Positions 21,081-33,391 of a stretch of 64,000 nucleotides of DNA are shown here, in pieces. The notes under the pieces were generated by a model. That model saw only the letters and a list, made by a program, of their open reading frames with translations, did not search any database and was not told the DNA's origin. This DNA is from Cacajao melanocephalus. Taxonomy: Eukaryota; Chordata; Mammalia; Primates; Pitheciidae. The translations under genes and the position numbers were made by a program. Where the stretch lies: the NCBI GenBank assembly GCA_963573385.1, contig CAUYLG010066129.1:1-64000 (forward strand). The letters run 5' to 3'. How positions within the stretch are numbered: position 1 is the first letter of the stretch; every line of letters begins with the position of its first letter.

Positions 21081-22889
21081 TAGCATGCTTTCAAGTTCAT
21101 ATTTTAACTTAATGTTTACAGATATGCAAGAAGGTACACGCAGACATATATTTCTTCAAGTACATGCACTCACATGCACACTTGTGTATGGGCATGCAGG
21201 CCAACACATACACATGTATCCATGCATACCATCAAACTATAGCAAACATCATAAATGTAAATTCCAAACTGGAGGGTGATACACTTGCGTGTTATCATTG
21301 AATCATTAAGAATAAAAAGTAAAATGCCATTGCACTCTGCATTGAATTATATTGGGCTTTGAATAGTACCAGTTTTCCTTGCAACTAATCTATAGTAAGA
21401 GTAAGAATCTGCTTGTAACTATATTAATTAAATTAATGTAAATACTGTTACCTATTTCATCTAGAAAGAATTAACCTGGTCTGAAAGGAAAGTAACTGCC
21501 TGTTAGCTCCTATAGGCCCAGATGAAAGAAAATAGACTGTAGCCTGACCATTTAAAAGGGAATAATTTTCACCTGCTCCAAGTTTAGGATCGCTTATTTC
21601 CAAACCAAGGAATTTGGCAAGCAGTCTCTTAATAAATGTGCCCTGCTCATACTGATTACAGATAATTATCCCAGTGCATAGAGACTGAAAACTCTGTTAT
21701 CCACAGAGAAAAAAAGGAAAAGGATGTTGCCATCCTTGAGAAGTTCTGATGAAAAAAATTATCTAGATTAAAGCAAATTCTGAACAAAAATTCTTGGGCT
21801 TCAACAATGAGATAGACTTCTGAATAAACCACTTACTAGTGAACTGGCACCTGGAACCTGGAACTCTCCCAGGTACAAATGTTCATCAAACTTAAAGCAA
21901 GTTATATACTTAAAATAAAATACTCTAAGTTAGAATTATGTGGAGTTGAAAATTTATTTCCTCATTAAAATAAATTTATAAGAGTTATATTCCTGAACAA
22001 GCTTTAACCACCAGCTTTATGAAAATTACCATTAACATTCTATTTTACAAACTCTAAATAGTATACCTGAAGATTTCTAATGTGCATATAAATCAAAATT
22101 GTAGAAAAACTCAGTAGCTATTTATGTTAAATTTAATTTAACAGAATATAGTGTATCATGAAAAGTTCTTATCTTCATTCTTCACAGTTTTTTTGATTTT
22201 TACTGCCTTCACTCAGAAACCATTAGAGTCTTTAATAGAGATCAATGATGGAATCTATAGTGGAAGCTTTTGCAGTCAACTTAAGAAGATAGATGACCAC
22301 ACTGAATTATTTCAAAAACTGTTTTAGGATTGCCTGTTCTTTATTCTGGCTTATTTTTCTCATTGTGCATTTACATATAGCAAGCATAAAGACTGGAGAT
22401 AAAGTTATTGATAATTTTGCTGCTTTGGAAACAAAATCTTTATGATTTTTTCAGTTGCCATTTCATCCTCATTAACAGTGGTGATTTCTACCTTAATGAA
22501 TGTTAAGATATATCTGTCTTTAAATATATGATACAGACTATATTTTTACAAAATTGTTTTGTTCAAAGAAAGATGACAGTCAAAGGATTCCACTCATGCA
22601 GACAAATCATGTCTATCTGTTTTTTACAACTGTACTCTGGGTTTTATAAGTACAAAATTCACAAGAGCTCTATTACATATTTTTAGTCATTTTAATAGGA
22701 TTATTACTATGAAGAAATGATATCTTTTCACTAAAACACATGAAAGATAGTTAAATTATATATTTTTATTATTTACAACAGTAGTTCTTTAGAAGACATG
22801 ACATCAAGTAAACAAAAAACATTGTCCTAAAATGTGGGAGGCCTTTGATTTCCAATCCTCAGTCATATAAAATTATGACCATAAATCTT
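21081..22889. other. Unassigned; CA-rich patch and possible conserved block
   Basis: 21140-21230 is CA/TG-rich degenerate simple sequence. 21330-21690 is repeat-free and carries tight AT motifs ('attaattaaattaatgtaaa', 'tttaaaagggaataatttt'), the kind of text often seen in conserved non-coding DNA; this cannot be tested here. The remainder is AT-rich with nothing recognised. Confidence 0.4.
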
Positions 22890-22990
22890 AATATTTCCTA
22901 CCCCTAATTTTCTTATCTTTGAAGTGAGGAACGGAATTGTATGATGTATAAGGTCTTCTTCAGTTCTATAATACTGTGTCTAGTCCCACT
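22890..22990 (+). mobile_element. Possible MIR fragment
   Basis: Weak MIR 3'-half order: 'ccctaattttcttatctttg', 'aagtgaggaacgga', 'gtcttcttcagttctata'. Could be chance. Confidence 0.35.
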
Positions 22991-23324
22991 TAATTAAATA
23001 ATGTTTCTGTTATTGATGGTAAAATACTTGTACAATTCTCCTTCTGCAGCTGAATTTAAAGAATCAGTTTCCCCTTTGCAAAATATCATGTTCTTTTCTT
23101 TGCATATCTACTGTTTCTCAGCTACTGAGACTTGGGTTTTCTTCCCCGTGGTGTACACCAACTGTCTCTGACCTGTGTTAACCCCCATGGGAGCCCATGA
23201 GTAGAAGAATTAACAGGAAGAGGACTTAGATAGTGCCTGGGACTGGCCATTGGGCTAGGCTGCAGCGGGGAGCTGGCTTCATGCCTCCCTAGTCTAAGTG
23301 CAGTAAGGTAGACTGTGTACAGTA

Positions 23325-23540
23325 AAGAGAGCGCTCAATACATATCAAAAGACTAGAAGTAGTTCAAATACCGGCTCTGTCCCTTGCTAGCTTATGTGAG
23401 CTGGAGAACTCTGTTTAACCCTTATGAGTCACAATTTCTTCTTTGTAAAATGAGGGTGATTGTGAGAATTAATGAGATCATGTGAAAAATTCCTGTAACA
23501 GTGTTACACTATGGTGGTCATCAAGCATGAGTTGAATCTG
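23325..23540 (+). mobile_element. MIR SINE
   Basis: Sense MIR: 'caaataccggctctgtccct', 'agctggagaactctgtttaa', 'tcttctttgtaaaatgaggg', 'agaattaatgagatcatgtg', 'cctgtaacagtgttacac'. Confidence 0.85.
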
Positions 23541-24277
23541 GACCAGACACTAGCATTATTGATTGAGCAGTGGAACCAAGAGCATTGCTGATAGGCAAGA
23601 ACTATGTGAATTTGTTAAATTCCTATGCTTTAGTTACTACACATGAGTGATTAGTTAAGAGTTTACAGGGATTTGCAACAAGAGTCCCATAAAACAATAA
23701 TCTATTTCCCAGGGAGACACAAACAAAACCTGGTCCCCTCCTTGGGATTTGTTGACAGAGAGGATACAATAAACATTGGCTAAGCAATCACCTTGTTTAA
23801 GGTCATCTGCTGTACCTAAGTCAGCTGCTTGTATTTGAAAATGTGAAAGAATTTTTCATTTTGGAATCTGTGAAGGAGAGAATCATGCTTCTAACACAGG
23901 TTTTTAAAAAAATGTGCTAATAGATTCTTCTCTCCTTTAGAGAATAAGTACTGATTAGCATCTATCAAACCAGGCAGAGCTCTGGACAAGAGCCAAAGGA
24001 ATGGGGCTGTGGCCAAGGATTGATGTCTGTCAATATCAGCATGATCTTGTGGTCAGAAATCAATAAATGTAATTCCAAATTAGAGTTTTGAGCTTAAATC
24101 TGACAATCCCACGTCTCTGTATTTTTTTTAAAATTTCTTAAGGGACACAGCCATAAAGCAGATGGTACAGCAGCATGGACAATTGGCTTGAGTACTCGTT
24201 ATTGAAACAGAAAAAGTTTTTTTCCCTGATAAAGAAGGTATAGGTGAGGTGAAGCAGAGCTAGAGACTTGGAAGCTG
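23541..24277. other. No recognisable feature
   Basis: No repeat, exon or RNA gene recognised. Confidence 0.4.
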
Positions 24278-24808
24278 AAGAGTGTTATATTCCTTTCTTG
24301 TGGCTGCTGTTACTAATTACCACAAACTTGGTGGCTTAAAACAACACAACTCTATTATCTTACATTCTGGAGTTCATAAGCCCAACATGTGTCTCACTGG
24401 GATAGAATCAATATTGGCACCATTGGTTCCTTTCAGAGTCTCTAGGGGAAAATTGGTTTCCTTGCTCCCCACCCCTCCCCAGTTTTTAGAGGGCCCCTCA
24501 TTCCTTGGTTCATGGCCCTCTTTTATTTTCAAAGCCAGCAATGACCATTCAAATCTTTCTCCTGTTACATGACTCCGACACTAACATTTCTGCTTTTCTC
24601 TTTCATTTATAGGTACTCTTGTTGATACATTCTGTCCTGGATAATGTAGGATAATCTTATTTTAGAGTCAGCTAATTAGCAAATGTAATTCCATCGACAA
24701 CCTTAATTTCCCCTTCCCATGTAACATAACATAGTCCCAGATTCTGGGGATGAGGACAGGCACATCTTGGTGGAGGTGATGGGGTGGGAGCATTATTTTG
24801 TCTGCCTC
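24278..24808 (-). mobile_element. MLT1-type MaLR LTR
   Basis: Long antisense MLT1 LTR, nearly complete: 'tggtggcttaaaacaacaca', 'tctattatcttacattctgg', 'gtctcactgggatagaatca', 'ccattccttggttcatggcc'-like text, 'caaagccagcaatgaccatt', 'gataatgtaggataatctta', 'gtcagctaattagcaa', 'ggcacatcttggtggagg'. The plus-strand 96-codon frame inside it is a shadow of the repeat. Confidence 0.88.
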
Positions 24809-24929
24809 AAGTGTGTCATGTTGGTGGATTATCCCTGAAGCGGGAAGCTCAATAACAAAAAATAGTAGAGTATAAACAGCCAGCTAGAATTGTAAGGCAG
24901 TTACTGCTTGGAAGGAAGGCAATAATTCA

Positions 24930-25150
24930 TTTCTAATAGTTCATATCCTTCAGCACAATGATTTCACTTTAGAAATCCAGTCCAAATGTGATGGAAGTAA
25001 AGATTTTTGAAGATATCAGCATAGTACTATTGGAAATAAACAAGATGTCCAACAATAGGAGATTGTTTAAACACAACCTGGCACCATCCACATGATTGCA
25101 TATTATATAGCTATGAAGTGTCATTTTTGAAGAAGAAATATTATTCCCAG
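24930..25150 (+). mobile_element. Probable old L1 3' fragment
   Basis: Text such as 'aaataaacaagatgtccaac', 'aataggagattgtttaaaca', 'ttgcatattatatagctatg' follows the order of the ORF2 C-terminal end of old L1M elements. Diverged; boundaries uncertain. Confidence 0.5.
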
Positions 25151-25825
25151 CTCTAGTTAAATACACTTTAGTGCTCCCCTATATTTCTCTCTGTTCCCCT
25201 CTCACTGCCCCCCACCCCAGCTTGACCTAGTATTCATTAGCTTGGGGGAAAGAAAATGAGTAACTACTAAAAGCCAGTCTCTGTGGTAAGTGATAAAATA
25301 TACTAGTAAACTTCCTGACCAATTTTGATGGAGCTAATAGTTAAGTACACACAGAAACCAGACACTACGTAGGTAACCATAAGTCTGCAGAAGAGACAGT
25401 GTGAGATGCTTGAGGAGAAAACAGGACAGAAACTTGTCTACTTGGGAGCCTCTTCCAAAAACAGAGGTCCCACCTGCTGGCCTAAACCCTGCTAGCCTAT
25501 CCTTATCAGGATTTAAACCATCGCCAGAGACAGTTGATATCTTGGCAGAGTTTGGTACTTTAGAATCCAAAAATATCCTAGGGAATCATTTTCCTCAACT
25601 TTATTCCTCATTTCATGATTCCCCCATCTTTTTCTTTTTAATCTTTTACCTGCATTCAATAAATGTTATCTTCTTGTAATGTACATAGCTTACAGACTGC
25701 CATAAAACCTTTCTGGGACAAGATGGGATAAATAAATTAAAGTTTGAAATACTAAGGACCACACTCATCAGATCAACGTGTCATTGACAGACTCCAAGAC
25801 CATCAGCACAAGACTCTCAACAACT
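25151..25825. other. Unassigned sequence
   Basis: Two open frames (92 codons plus, 78 codons minus, 25334-25679) overlap antiparallel and show no motif. No repeat recognised. Confidence 0.4.
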
Positions 25826-25835
25826 TGCCCCTAGT

Positions 25836-26108
25836 TTTTTTTTTTTTTCTTTTTTTGAGGTGAGTCTCACTCTCTCTTCCAAACTGGAGTCAATGGTGTG
25901 ATCTTGGCTCACTGCAACCTCTGCCTTCCAGATTTACGTAGCTGGGATTACAGGCCCCTGCCACCACATGTGGCCATTTTTTGTATTTTTCTAGAGACAG
26001 GGTTTTGCCATGTTGGCCAGGCTGGTCTCAAACTCCTGACCTCAAATGATCCATCCGCCTCAGCCTCCCAAAGTGCTGGGATTATAGGTGTGAGCCACCA
26101 CACCCTGC
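25836..26108 (-). mobile_element. Alu SINE, antisense, internally deleted
   Basis: Antisense Alu from its T-tract through 'gtgagtctcactctctcttc' to 'gtgagccaccacaccctgc'. A deletion removes the text between 'ttccagatttac' and 'gtagctgggattac'. Target duplication 'cctagttttt' (from 25830) and 'cctagttctt' (from about 26110). Confidence 0.92.
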
Positions 26109-26174
26109 TCCTAGTTCTTTACCCTTTGCTTCTAGTACCTGATTAAGAAGGCAGCCAGTTAGTTCTCTTGGAGT

Positions 26175-27085
26175 GTGGAATTTTGCCCTAGTAATCTTCC
26201 CTGGCCCTTGACTTTTCCATGAATTTGTCTCTGTAAACCCAAAACAAAATTCTAACACCCGTCACCTGACAGAATGGATCTCCTATTTCACCAAGGGGAC
26301 TCAAACAAACCTGAAAAACTAGTTCAAGTCATCACCACGGAAAAATAGTGGGTGTCACACATGGCTCATTATACCCTCCTCTTTTTCGAGTTCAGGAAAC
26401 ACAACTGACCAGCATTAACAGTAAAATAGAAACCTCAAGACTGACAGAACAGACTCTTTGTATCAGTAAGCTACCAACTTCAACCTGATTTGGGTACATG
26501 ACAAGATAGATAACAGAGCCCAATAGGAAATCAAAGTATTTTACCCTCAAAATACATTATTTGACATATTTTGAAATGTCTCTGAAATTTACATTCTATA
26601 GGGAATCACCTTCCCTTACTAGGTCTCTCCAGAGAGTCTGACACATCTGTTCTCTCTGAAGCTGGCTACTTGGAAGCTTTGTCTACATGACAAGAACCTT
26701 GGCTTCCACAGCACCTCCTTCCAACCTTAACTCAAGCTAATTTCAACTCTGCAGGAAGAACTTAACTCTTTCAACCAATTGCCAATCAGGAAATCTTTAA
26801 ATCTACCTATGACCTGGAAGGCCCCCACCATCCCTGACCCCACTTTGAGACACTGCTTCTTTCCACACTGCTTCTTTCTTTCAGTGTACACCTTACATGT
26901 ATTGATTTATGTCTTTGCCTGTACCTTTTGTCTCCCTAAACTGTACAAAACCAAGCTGTACCAACACCTTGGGCATATGTTCTCAGAACCTCCTGAAGCT
27001 GTGTCATGGATCATAGTCCTTAACCATGGCACAATAAGCTTCTAAATTGCTTGAGGCCTGTCTCAGATGCTTTTTGGTTTATATC
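26175..27085 (+). mobile_element. ERV-type LTR, probably class I, family not named
   Basis: Sense LTR-like unit. The 3' third has strong LTR character: 'ctacctatgacctggaaggc', 'ctccctaaactgtacaaaac', 'accttgggcatatgttctca', 'acctcctgaagctgtgtcat', then 'cacaataagcttctaaattg' (degenerate polyadenylation region) and 'gaggcctgtctcagatgc'. The 5' boundary is estimated. An 88-codon frame at 26779-27045 lies inside it and is not a gene. Confidence 0.65.
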
Positions 27086-27094
27086 TCTTAAGAG

Positions 27095-27235
27095 GAATGA
27101 CAAATGCAGACCTAGCTTCATCTTTTGCAGAATGAGAGAGGTTAGAGTTACTATCTTTCTTACATACTTCAGATAGTCTTCAAATGTCACAGCGCTTGGC
27201 ACAACTCAAGCTCTTAATAAATGGCAGTTTAGTTT
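27095..27235 (+). mobile_element. MIR SINE 3' part
   Basis: Sense MIR 3' end: 'gcagaatgagagaggttaga', 'acagcgcttggcacaactca', 'agctcttaataaatggcagt'. Confidence 0.75.
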
Positions 27236-27557
27236 TCTTCATTTTGTTTTGGCAGGAAGAGGAAAACCTCCATGAGATCAGTGGGTGAAATGGTTTTCAT
27301 AGACACCAGCAACTACAGCAGCCGCAGAATCCTAACGTTTGTTTTGACAATGAAACCACCTTTGTGAAAATCGTTAACTGAGGAAATTATGACAGTGAAA
27401 GAGATCAGACCTAACTGAGCCGATCTTGCTTTCTAATCTCGAAACTATCTTTGTTCACTTATAGGTGTAGGCCAACTTAGCCTTGGTTTATAATTTAAAC
27501 ACTGAAACAAAATTGATAAATAGCCCTTTCCCAAAAACAAAAACAAAAAACCCTTCT
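27236..27557. other. No recognisable feature
   Basis: Ends with an A/CA-rich run ('caaaaacaaaaacaaaaaa' near 27534-27550). Nothing else recognised. Confidence 0.4.
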
Positions 27558-27561
27558 GGAC

Positions 27562-28073
27562 TGTGGATCAGTCTGCCTTTGTAGGGCTAACAAATTAGCT
27601 ACAAGATTAGAAATTACTGTTTAGAGCCCACGAAGCCTCTGGCTGCAAGAGTTTCTGCCTCCCCAGATTGCTCCTGGGAATAACATCACTGTTGCAAAAC
27701 CTATGATCAGTGCTTGAAATATTTTACCGACCCTGCATTCCGATGCAGCAGATGATACCACTCAGACCTATAATCAGGCTCAACCAGTCCTGCGACCCCA
27801 ACCAGGAACAGAAGTCAACAAAAAGAACTCACTTCAAGCCCCTATGATTTCATCTCCAATCCAATCAGCACTCCCTACTTCCCGAGCCTCAGACAAATTA
27901 TCATTAAAAACTCTGATCCTCAAATGCTCTGGGAGACTCATTTGAGTAATAAAACTCTGGTCTCCCACACTGCCCACTCTGCATGAATTACTTTTTTACC
28001 ATTGCAATTCCCCCTGTCTTGGTGAATCGGCTTTGTCTAGGCATCGGGCAAGGTAAACCCATTGGGCAGTACA
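27562..28073 (+). mobile_element. ERV-type solo LTR, class I-like
   Basis: About 512 bp starting TGTGG and ending CAGTACA. Landmarks: 'ccgagcctcagacaaattat', 'taataaaactctggtctccc' (AATAAA polyadenylation signal near 27948), 'attgcaattccccctgtctt' and 'ggcaaggtaaacccattggg'. Flanking tetramers GGAC (27558-27561) and AGAC (28074-28077) could be a 4-bp target duplication with one change, typical of class I elements. I am not sure of the family name. Confidence 0.75.
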
Positions 28074-28077
28074 AGAC

Positions 28078-28989
28078 CTATAGATTCCATTGTTATTTAC
28101 CGTCTTAGATGGGGGCTCACTTGAATCATGCCAACATCCAATGTCTCTCTTACTCTCATTTACTGTATGTGGAAAACTTCTAATGAAACAGAAAAATGTA
28201 TACCATATAAGATTTAGTTAAAAAGGAGAAATACAAACCATATAGATCCCAATTTTTATCAGGGGTATGTCTGGCTAAAATGTCCTCAAAATTAATTCAT
28301 GAAGTTTTCTTGTATTGTGTCCTTGCCGTGTACAGTGATCCAGACCAAAATGTCAACACTTCAAGCTTTACCCAAAATATTTATTCACTTGCACACACAT
28401 ACACACACACAAATGGAGAAGCGGAAAAAAGTCACATGATGCAGATCATTTTTGGAGAAATTCAGGATATTTTGGCCTGATCCTAAAGCAATACAAAAAT
28501 AATTGAAATATTTCACTTAGGATAGTATTAGATATGCATTTTGAAAACATAATTCTAAATGCATGTGTGATACATGTGGAGATCTACTTTGTGGGAGCAA
28601 AATGAGACAGCACAGGAAGCTACTTGTAGTCCTGGCAGACTATAACGGTGGTTAGACAAAGGTGGTGGTGGTAATAGAAATGGAGAGAAACGGTCAAGCA
28701 CAATACTTAAGGCAACACTGGCAGAGGTTGATGACAGATTAGAGATAAGACTCGGGGAGAGGGAGAAGTCTAGGATGATTGCCAAGTTTCTGGCTTGGTA
28801 GCTACATAAGATGGCGTGTAAATATATTCCTTGATGGGTTCATTAAGGAGCTCAGGGAAAAAAGGCTTTACAATTAATGAAATTCACCATTCTTGGAGCA
28901 GAGTAGGAATTCTAAATAAGTTTTGTTGTTGTTGTTGTTACATAAACACAATAAAAATCCCAATTATTCTGTGTTTATATAGACATATA
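28078..28989. other. Mostly unassigned; possible L2-like stretch
   Basis: 28590-28860 ('ggtggtggtggtaatagaaa', 'gccaagtttctggcttggta') resembles a widespread ancient mammalian repeat I cannot name with confidence, perhaps L2. A (TTG)6 run is at 28922-28939. Nothing else recognised. Confidence 0.4.
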
Positions 28990-29362
28990 CGCTGGCTGAC
29001 TGCAAGGCTGTGTTCCTTTACGGAAGCTCTGAAAGAGAATTCACTTCCTCCCCTTTTCCAAGTTCTAGAAGCCACCTGCATTTCTTAGCTCATGTCCTCC
29101 TTCTTCCATCTGCAAAGCCAGTAACCCCACATCTCTCTGACCCTTCTACTATCACAACTTTCTCTGACATAACCAAAAAGATTTCTGATCTTAAGGACTC
29201 ATGTGATTAGATTGGGCCCACCCACATAATCCAGGCTAATCTCATCTCAAGGTCCATTGCCTTACATCTGCAGTGTCTCTTTTGACACATAAGGTATCAC
29301 ATTCAGACTAGGGAGATTGGGATATGGACATCTTTGGGGGATGATTCATCTCTCTATCACAA
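28990..29362 (-). mobile_element. MLT1-type MaLR LTR
   Basis: Antisense MLT1: 'ctgcaaggctgtgttccttt', 'ttctagaagccacctgcatt', 'tgatcttaaggactcatgtg', 'attagattgggcccacccac', 'ataatccaggctaatctcat', 'gatatggacatctttggggg'. Confidence 0.87.
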
Positions 29363-29879
29363 CTTCAAAGGTATAGATGCTTTTTAAATCTATTTCTTGA
29401 CGTAACTGCTTCTCAATTGCTCTATAATTATTTAATATAGGACTTGTAAAATAGAGGTAAAGTAAATAGCACTGCATGAAATGAGAAAGGTTTCTTCCAA
29501 TTTTAACTGCCCAACTCCTAATATTTAGCTGCTATCTATATTTCTTCTTCCCAATGTATTAATTAATTTAGGTCCTTATCCTCTGAGAATGGCTCTTTTT
29601 TTACTAATCATATCAGGGTTCTTAAACATCTGAATTTGACTGCTTAGGATAATTTGCATTTAAAATTTTTCTGAATTAAAAAGTATCATCATATAATGCA
29701 AGAAACTGCCAAGTGTAGAAAGACTCAGGTGTCAGAGAGTCTGGGCTCCAAATCTCCAGCTCCCTAAAAGAGAGATTTGCATGCAAAAATAATACATGAA
29801 TATAAATAAAAATATATTTTTTAAATTGGTGTATTTTGAATGGAACCTGGTAATTTGAGGAAGCTGTCAACATTTGTCA
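29363..29879. other. No recognisable feature
   Basis: AT-rich, nothing recognised. Confidence 0.4.
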
Positions 29880-30330
29880 AGGGAAGGTTGATGGAGGCTG
29901 CAAAAACTTTCGGCAAAGGGTCTTTTTTGTGTAATGTTTTATAAATGGGCTCAAATGAACCTTTTAGAGGTGGAGAGCTGGACCATTAAAAACCACTTCC
30001 ACCTGTAGGATCTTATTTTCAATCTGATTGCAATCATTTTATCAGCATGCCAATGGGCACAGGTGCTGCCAGAGTCAAACTTTTTGCTCTATCTTTCTGT
30101 CACAGGGCAGATTTCCCTTTAATTGGTCCCAAAATTGGCAAGCACCCTCCTTCTCCAGGCTTGCTGACATTTTTCAATATGAATTTAACAACAAGAACAA
30201 CAAAAACTTCCCCTCACGCCCTCATTATTCCGTTTGTAAAATGGTGTAACCATTTCTGGTTCTCCAACATAATCTGCTTTGTCTTAAAGCCAGACTCTTA
30301 ATGAGGCATCTGGCTCAGTCTCCCCCACAG
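29880..30330. promoter_or_regulatory. Candidate conserved non-coding block
   Basis: Repeat-free text with closely spaced binding-site-like words: 'gtaatgttttataaatgg', 'ccacttccacctg', 'ctgattgcaatcattttatc', 'gcatgccaatgggc', 'acaggtgctgcc', 'tttaattggtccc'. Three overlapping open frames (73-84 codons) show no protein motif. Pattern judgement only. Confidence 0.25.
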
Positions 30331-31439
30331 TCAGAGTATGAGGAAAGCTTGCTGACAAACTAGTATATGAATTTGGTGGTTAATTCTTTCAGGAAAGCTG
30401 TAGCATGCAGTAAGAAGAATCATCTTCCCCATCAATGAGTTAAGCTAAAAAGGTCAGATTCTCTAGCCCCTGAATAATATTAGAGCTATTTCTAGTTGAG
30501 TGTGCTCCCCACGGTTGTGTCTTCTCTAATTTCCTTGAAAATCCATGATTTACAATGTCAACGGTGGCACCTTCTTCCTCTACCTTCTTCCCAAAATGAC
30601 TCTCCCTGAAACAGTTGCCTCCAGCAGCCCAAGAAGCAGAGACTCATGGAATATTAAGAAATGGGAAGAATTGAAAAAGTGCCAGGAAAACAACCTGCTC
30701 CTTTAGCTCATGTTTTACCACACCAGACATGGGTTTGATTCTGATTCAGGCTTTGCTATGTAAGCTTTAATTAAAGGCAGATGATCACTTTCCTTATATG
30801 CCAGCCCAACCAGGCAGAACAAAAATAAAATGATGAACTGTAGTAGGTTATATGCAAAGTTCTATCTTGCAGTCAAAAAATGTTATATGTACAAGTCTCT
30901 ATGCTCCTCCAACATCCCCTTCTACCCAGCCTGCTCTTCTTGCAGCTTTCCACATGGCAGTGAATGGTGACGTCGCACTCTCATTGTCTGAGTCTAAAAT
31001 TTAGGAGTTGTCCATTTTATCTCTCTTTATGCCATTTCCCACATCTAATTAATCAGCAAGTCCTTTTGTCTATACCTAAAAATAGATCCCAAAGTGTATC
31101 TATCCTGTTTATTAAAACAACAAGGAATGAGAATCATATAGAAGCTCAGTCATGCTTTTCTTCTGTAGGTCAGGGCTGATTGTTACAAATGCTGTTACAA
31201 CTTGATAGCAACAGGAACTTAAAAAAAAATCCTCTAAGTAATAGTGATCAGATGATGATATTTATTCAGTAGAAGCAAGTTAGACACAATTATCTAAATT
31301 AGTAGCATACTCAGAGTGGCAACCAGCATAACTTGATCCATAGAAAGGTATGAAACATGGAGTTGCTAGGAGCAAAATACATGGTATTTAACAAGTATTA
31401 TTTAATTTGTATATTCAAAAGAAAAGAAAAGTGGAAGAT
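30331..31439. other. Mostly unassigned
   Basis: 30890-31110 ('gccatttcccacatctaatt', 'aatcagcaagtccttttgtc', 'aaaaatagatcccaaagtgt') resembles an old interspersed repeat that I cannot name. The last 200 bp may already belong to the ERVL fragment that follows. Confidence 0.35.
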
Positions 31440-33391
31440 TAGAAAGCTGAAGGCTATTACCTCAATGAAAAGTCATAATCTGTTGCTGAGATTCTTGAAG
31501 TTAACCCATTTTTGGACCCTGAGTTCACTGTCTAAAGAAGAGGACCAATCTGCAGTAAGGACTATGAAACACTGCATACCAATGACTATAATTCACTAAT
31601 TCTCTGCCAAAGGAACCAAATGCAGAAGAAAAACCATGTAAGACTGGTTCATGGATGGGTTGGTTGAATACGTTGATACAAGCCAAAAATGAATTGCAGC
31701 TACACTATAGCCCTACTCAGGTATGGTGTTGAAAGACAATAGTGAGAGGAAATCTCAACAGACAAAACTTCAAGTAGTGAACTTGATCATTCACATTCTG
31801 TAGGTATAGAAGTAGCCTGATATAATAATATATAAAAATGCACTGAAAGTGATGAGTAGCTTGGTTTATTAATCTGGGGGCTAGATGGAGAAATATTAGG
31901 AAATTTCAAAAGAAGCATTTGAATATAACAATAGAATCACGCTCAATGGGTGAAGGTCTTCAGATTGCATATTAATGGCTACCAGAATTTATCCATATGA
32001 AAGAGACCCACCAACCAATTTGACATGATGGCTTAGCCAGTTGATTTTAACCTGCTTCATCAATCAATTTCAATCTGCCATTAACATTCATGTGGTCACT
32101 TGGTGGCAGGAGTGGAGGCTATGCATGGGATGCCACAGAAGCCATTCTAGTTTCTGCCATTGCCAAATATCCAACTTGCCAGAAAGAAAAGGACCCATGC
32201 TGAGTCCTTGATATGGTACCATTTCATAAGGAGCCTAACTAGCCCCTAACATTGGCAGTTTTGTTATACTGAGGCTTTTTCCTTCTGGTGGAATTGCTGA
32301 AAGGGTCAGCATTTTATCTTGAGCAAAACTGACATATATTCTTGGTTTATATTCCCAGAGAGTCTTATCTGTTTAGCCTATCAGAGGATTTACAAAGTTT
32401 TAATTCACTGAAGCGGGATGTTTTACAACATACATCTACCTAAAGTTACTGCTTTACAGAAATAAATATGTGGCAATGGACATATGACTATTAAAGCCAC
32501 TAATCCTGTCACATATAACAGCCCTTGGAAACCACCAACGTGACAGAAAAATCAAATAGCCTATAGAAGGCACAACAGAGGTTCCATCTTGCTGATGGTG
32601 CTCTGTGCTACTTACTCACCAGAACAGAATATATACTCTAAATGAATAACCACTAGAAGGTGGCTATGTCCTCAATATGTGAAACAAAGAGATAGAAACA
32701 GTGGTCCTGCATACTTTTATTCCCACCCAATGACCTACTTGGAGAATTTTGGGTTTTTCTTTTCACAATTCCAGGCTTTGTGTCTATAGAGGTACTGGTT
32801 CCTAAAAGGAAATACTTTTACCACTGGATGCAGAAAGAATCATGTTAAATTTTAAGCTGTGTCTGCCACTCTACTGCTTCAGGTTCCTGGTGCCAAGAGA
32901 AAAATAAGCAAGGAAGAATTAACATCCTTTCGGGCATAATTTACCTAATTATAAGGCAAAAGTAGGTTTGCTCTTTCAAAGTAAAGGTAAGGAAGAACAC
33001 CTGAAATTCAGGGGCATATCTTGCTATTCTTCTGCACAATTTAAATAAATAGACAATTTATTTCAGGCAACAAACAAAGCCTGAAAGAGGTAAGGTGAGT
33101 AGGGAAATCCAACCCTTCAGCAATGAGTGTTTGAGTCACCTTATCAAATAATTCACCTTGACCACAGGGGGGCTTATTGAGGGTGGGGAGAATCTAAATT
33201 GAATAATACAGGAGAAAGAAAAAAGAATGCATAGCATATGAACTTTAGTGGCAAAAGGCTGTGGTTCATGCCACTGAACTTCCTTTTACTTATTCAGGAA
33301 GAAAAACCAACCAGAACCCTGGATGAGCTTTTCCCTAACGGGATACAATTTTATATGAAGCAAATAGATCTTAGGAGCACAATAAATAGAC
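31440..33391 (+). pseudogene. Ancient ERVL pol remnant (RNase H to integrase C-terminus)
   Basis: Heavily decayed ERVL pol on the plus strand. At 31650-31690 the frame reads DWFMDGLVEYVDTSQK then a stop, the RNase H start of ERVL pol with its D-G context altered. Next comes KDNSERKSQQTKLQ near 31728-31770, and from about 32090 an integrase zinc-finger region (TWWQEWRLCMG and, after it, MLSP-stop-YGTI). Weaker integrase C-terminal text continues to about 33190. Stops and frameshifts are frequent in every frame. The reverse transcriptase part and the 5' LTR are absent. The linked 3' LTR is at 33392-33828. This is older than the HERV-L copy at 47569. Confidence 0.78.

Noticed and set aside
24282..24572. 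96-codon plus-strand frame
   Set aside because: It lies antisense to an MLT1 LTR; not a gene.
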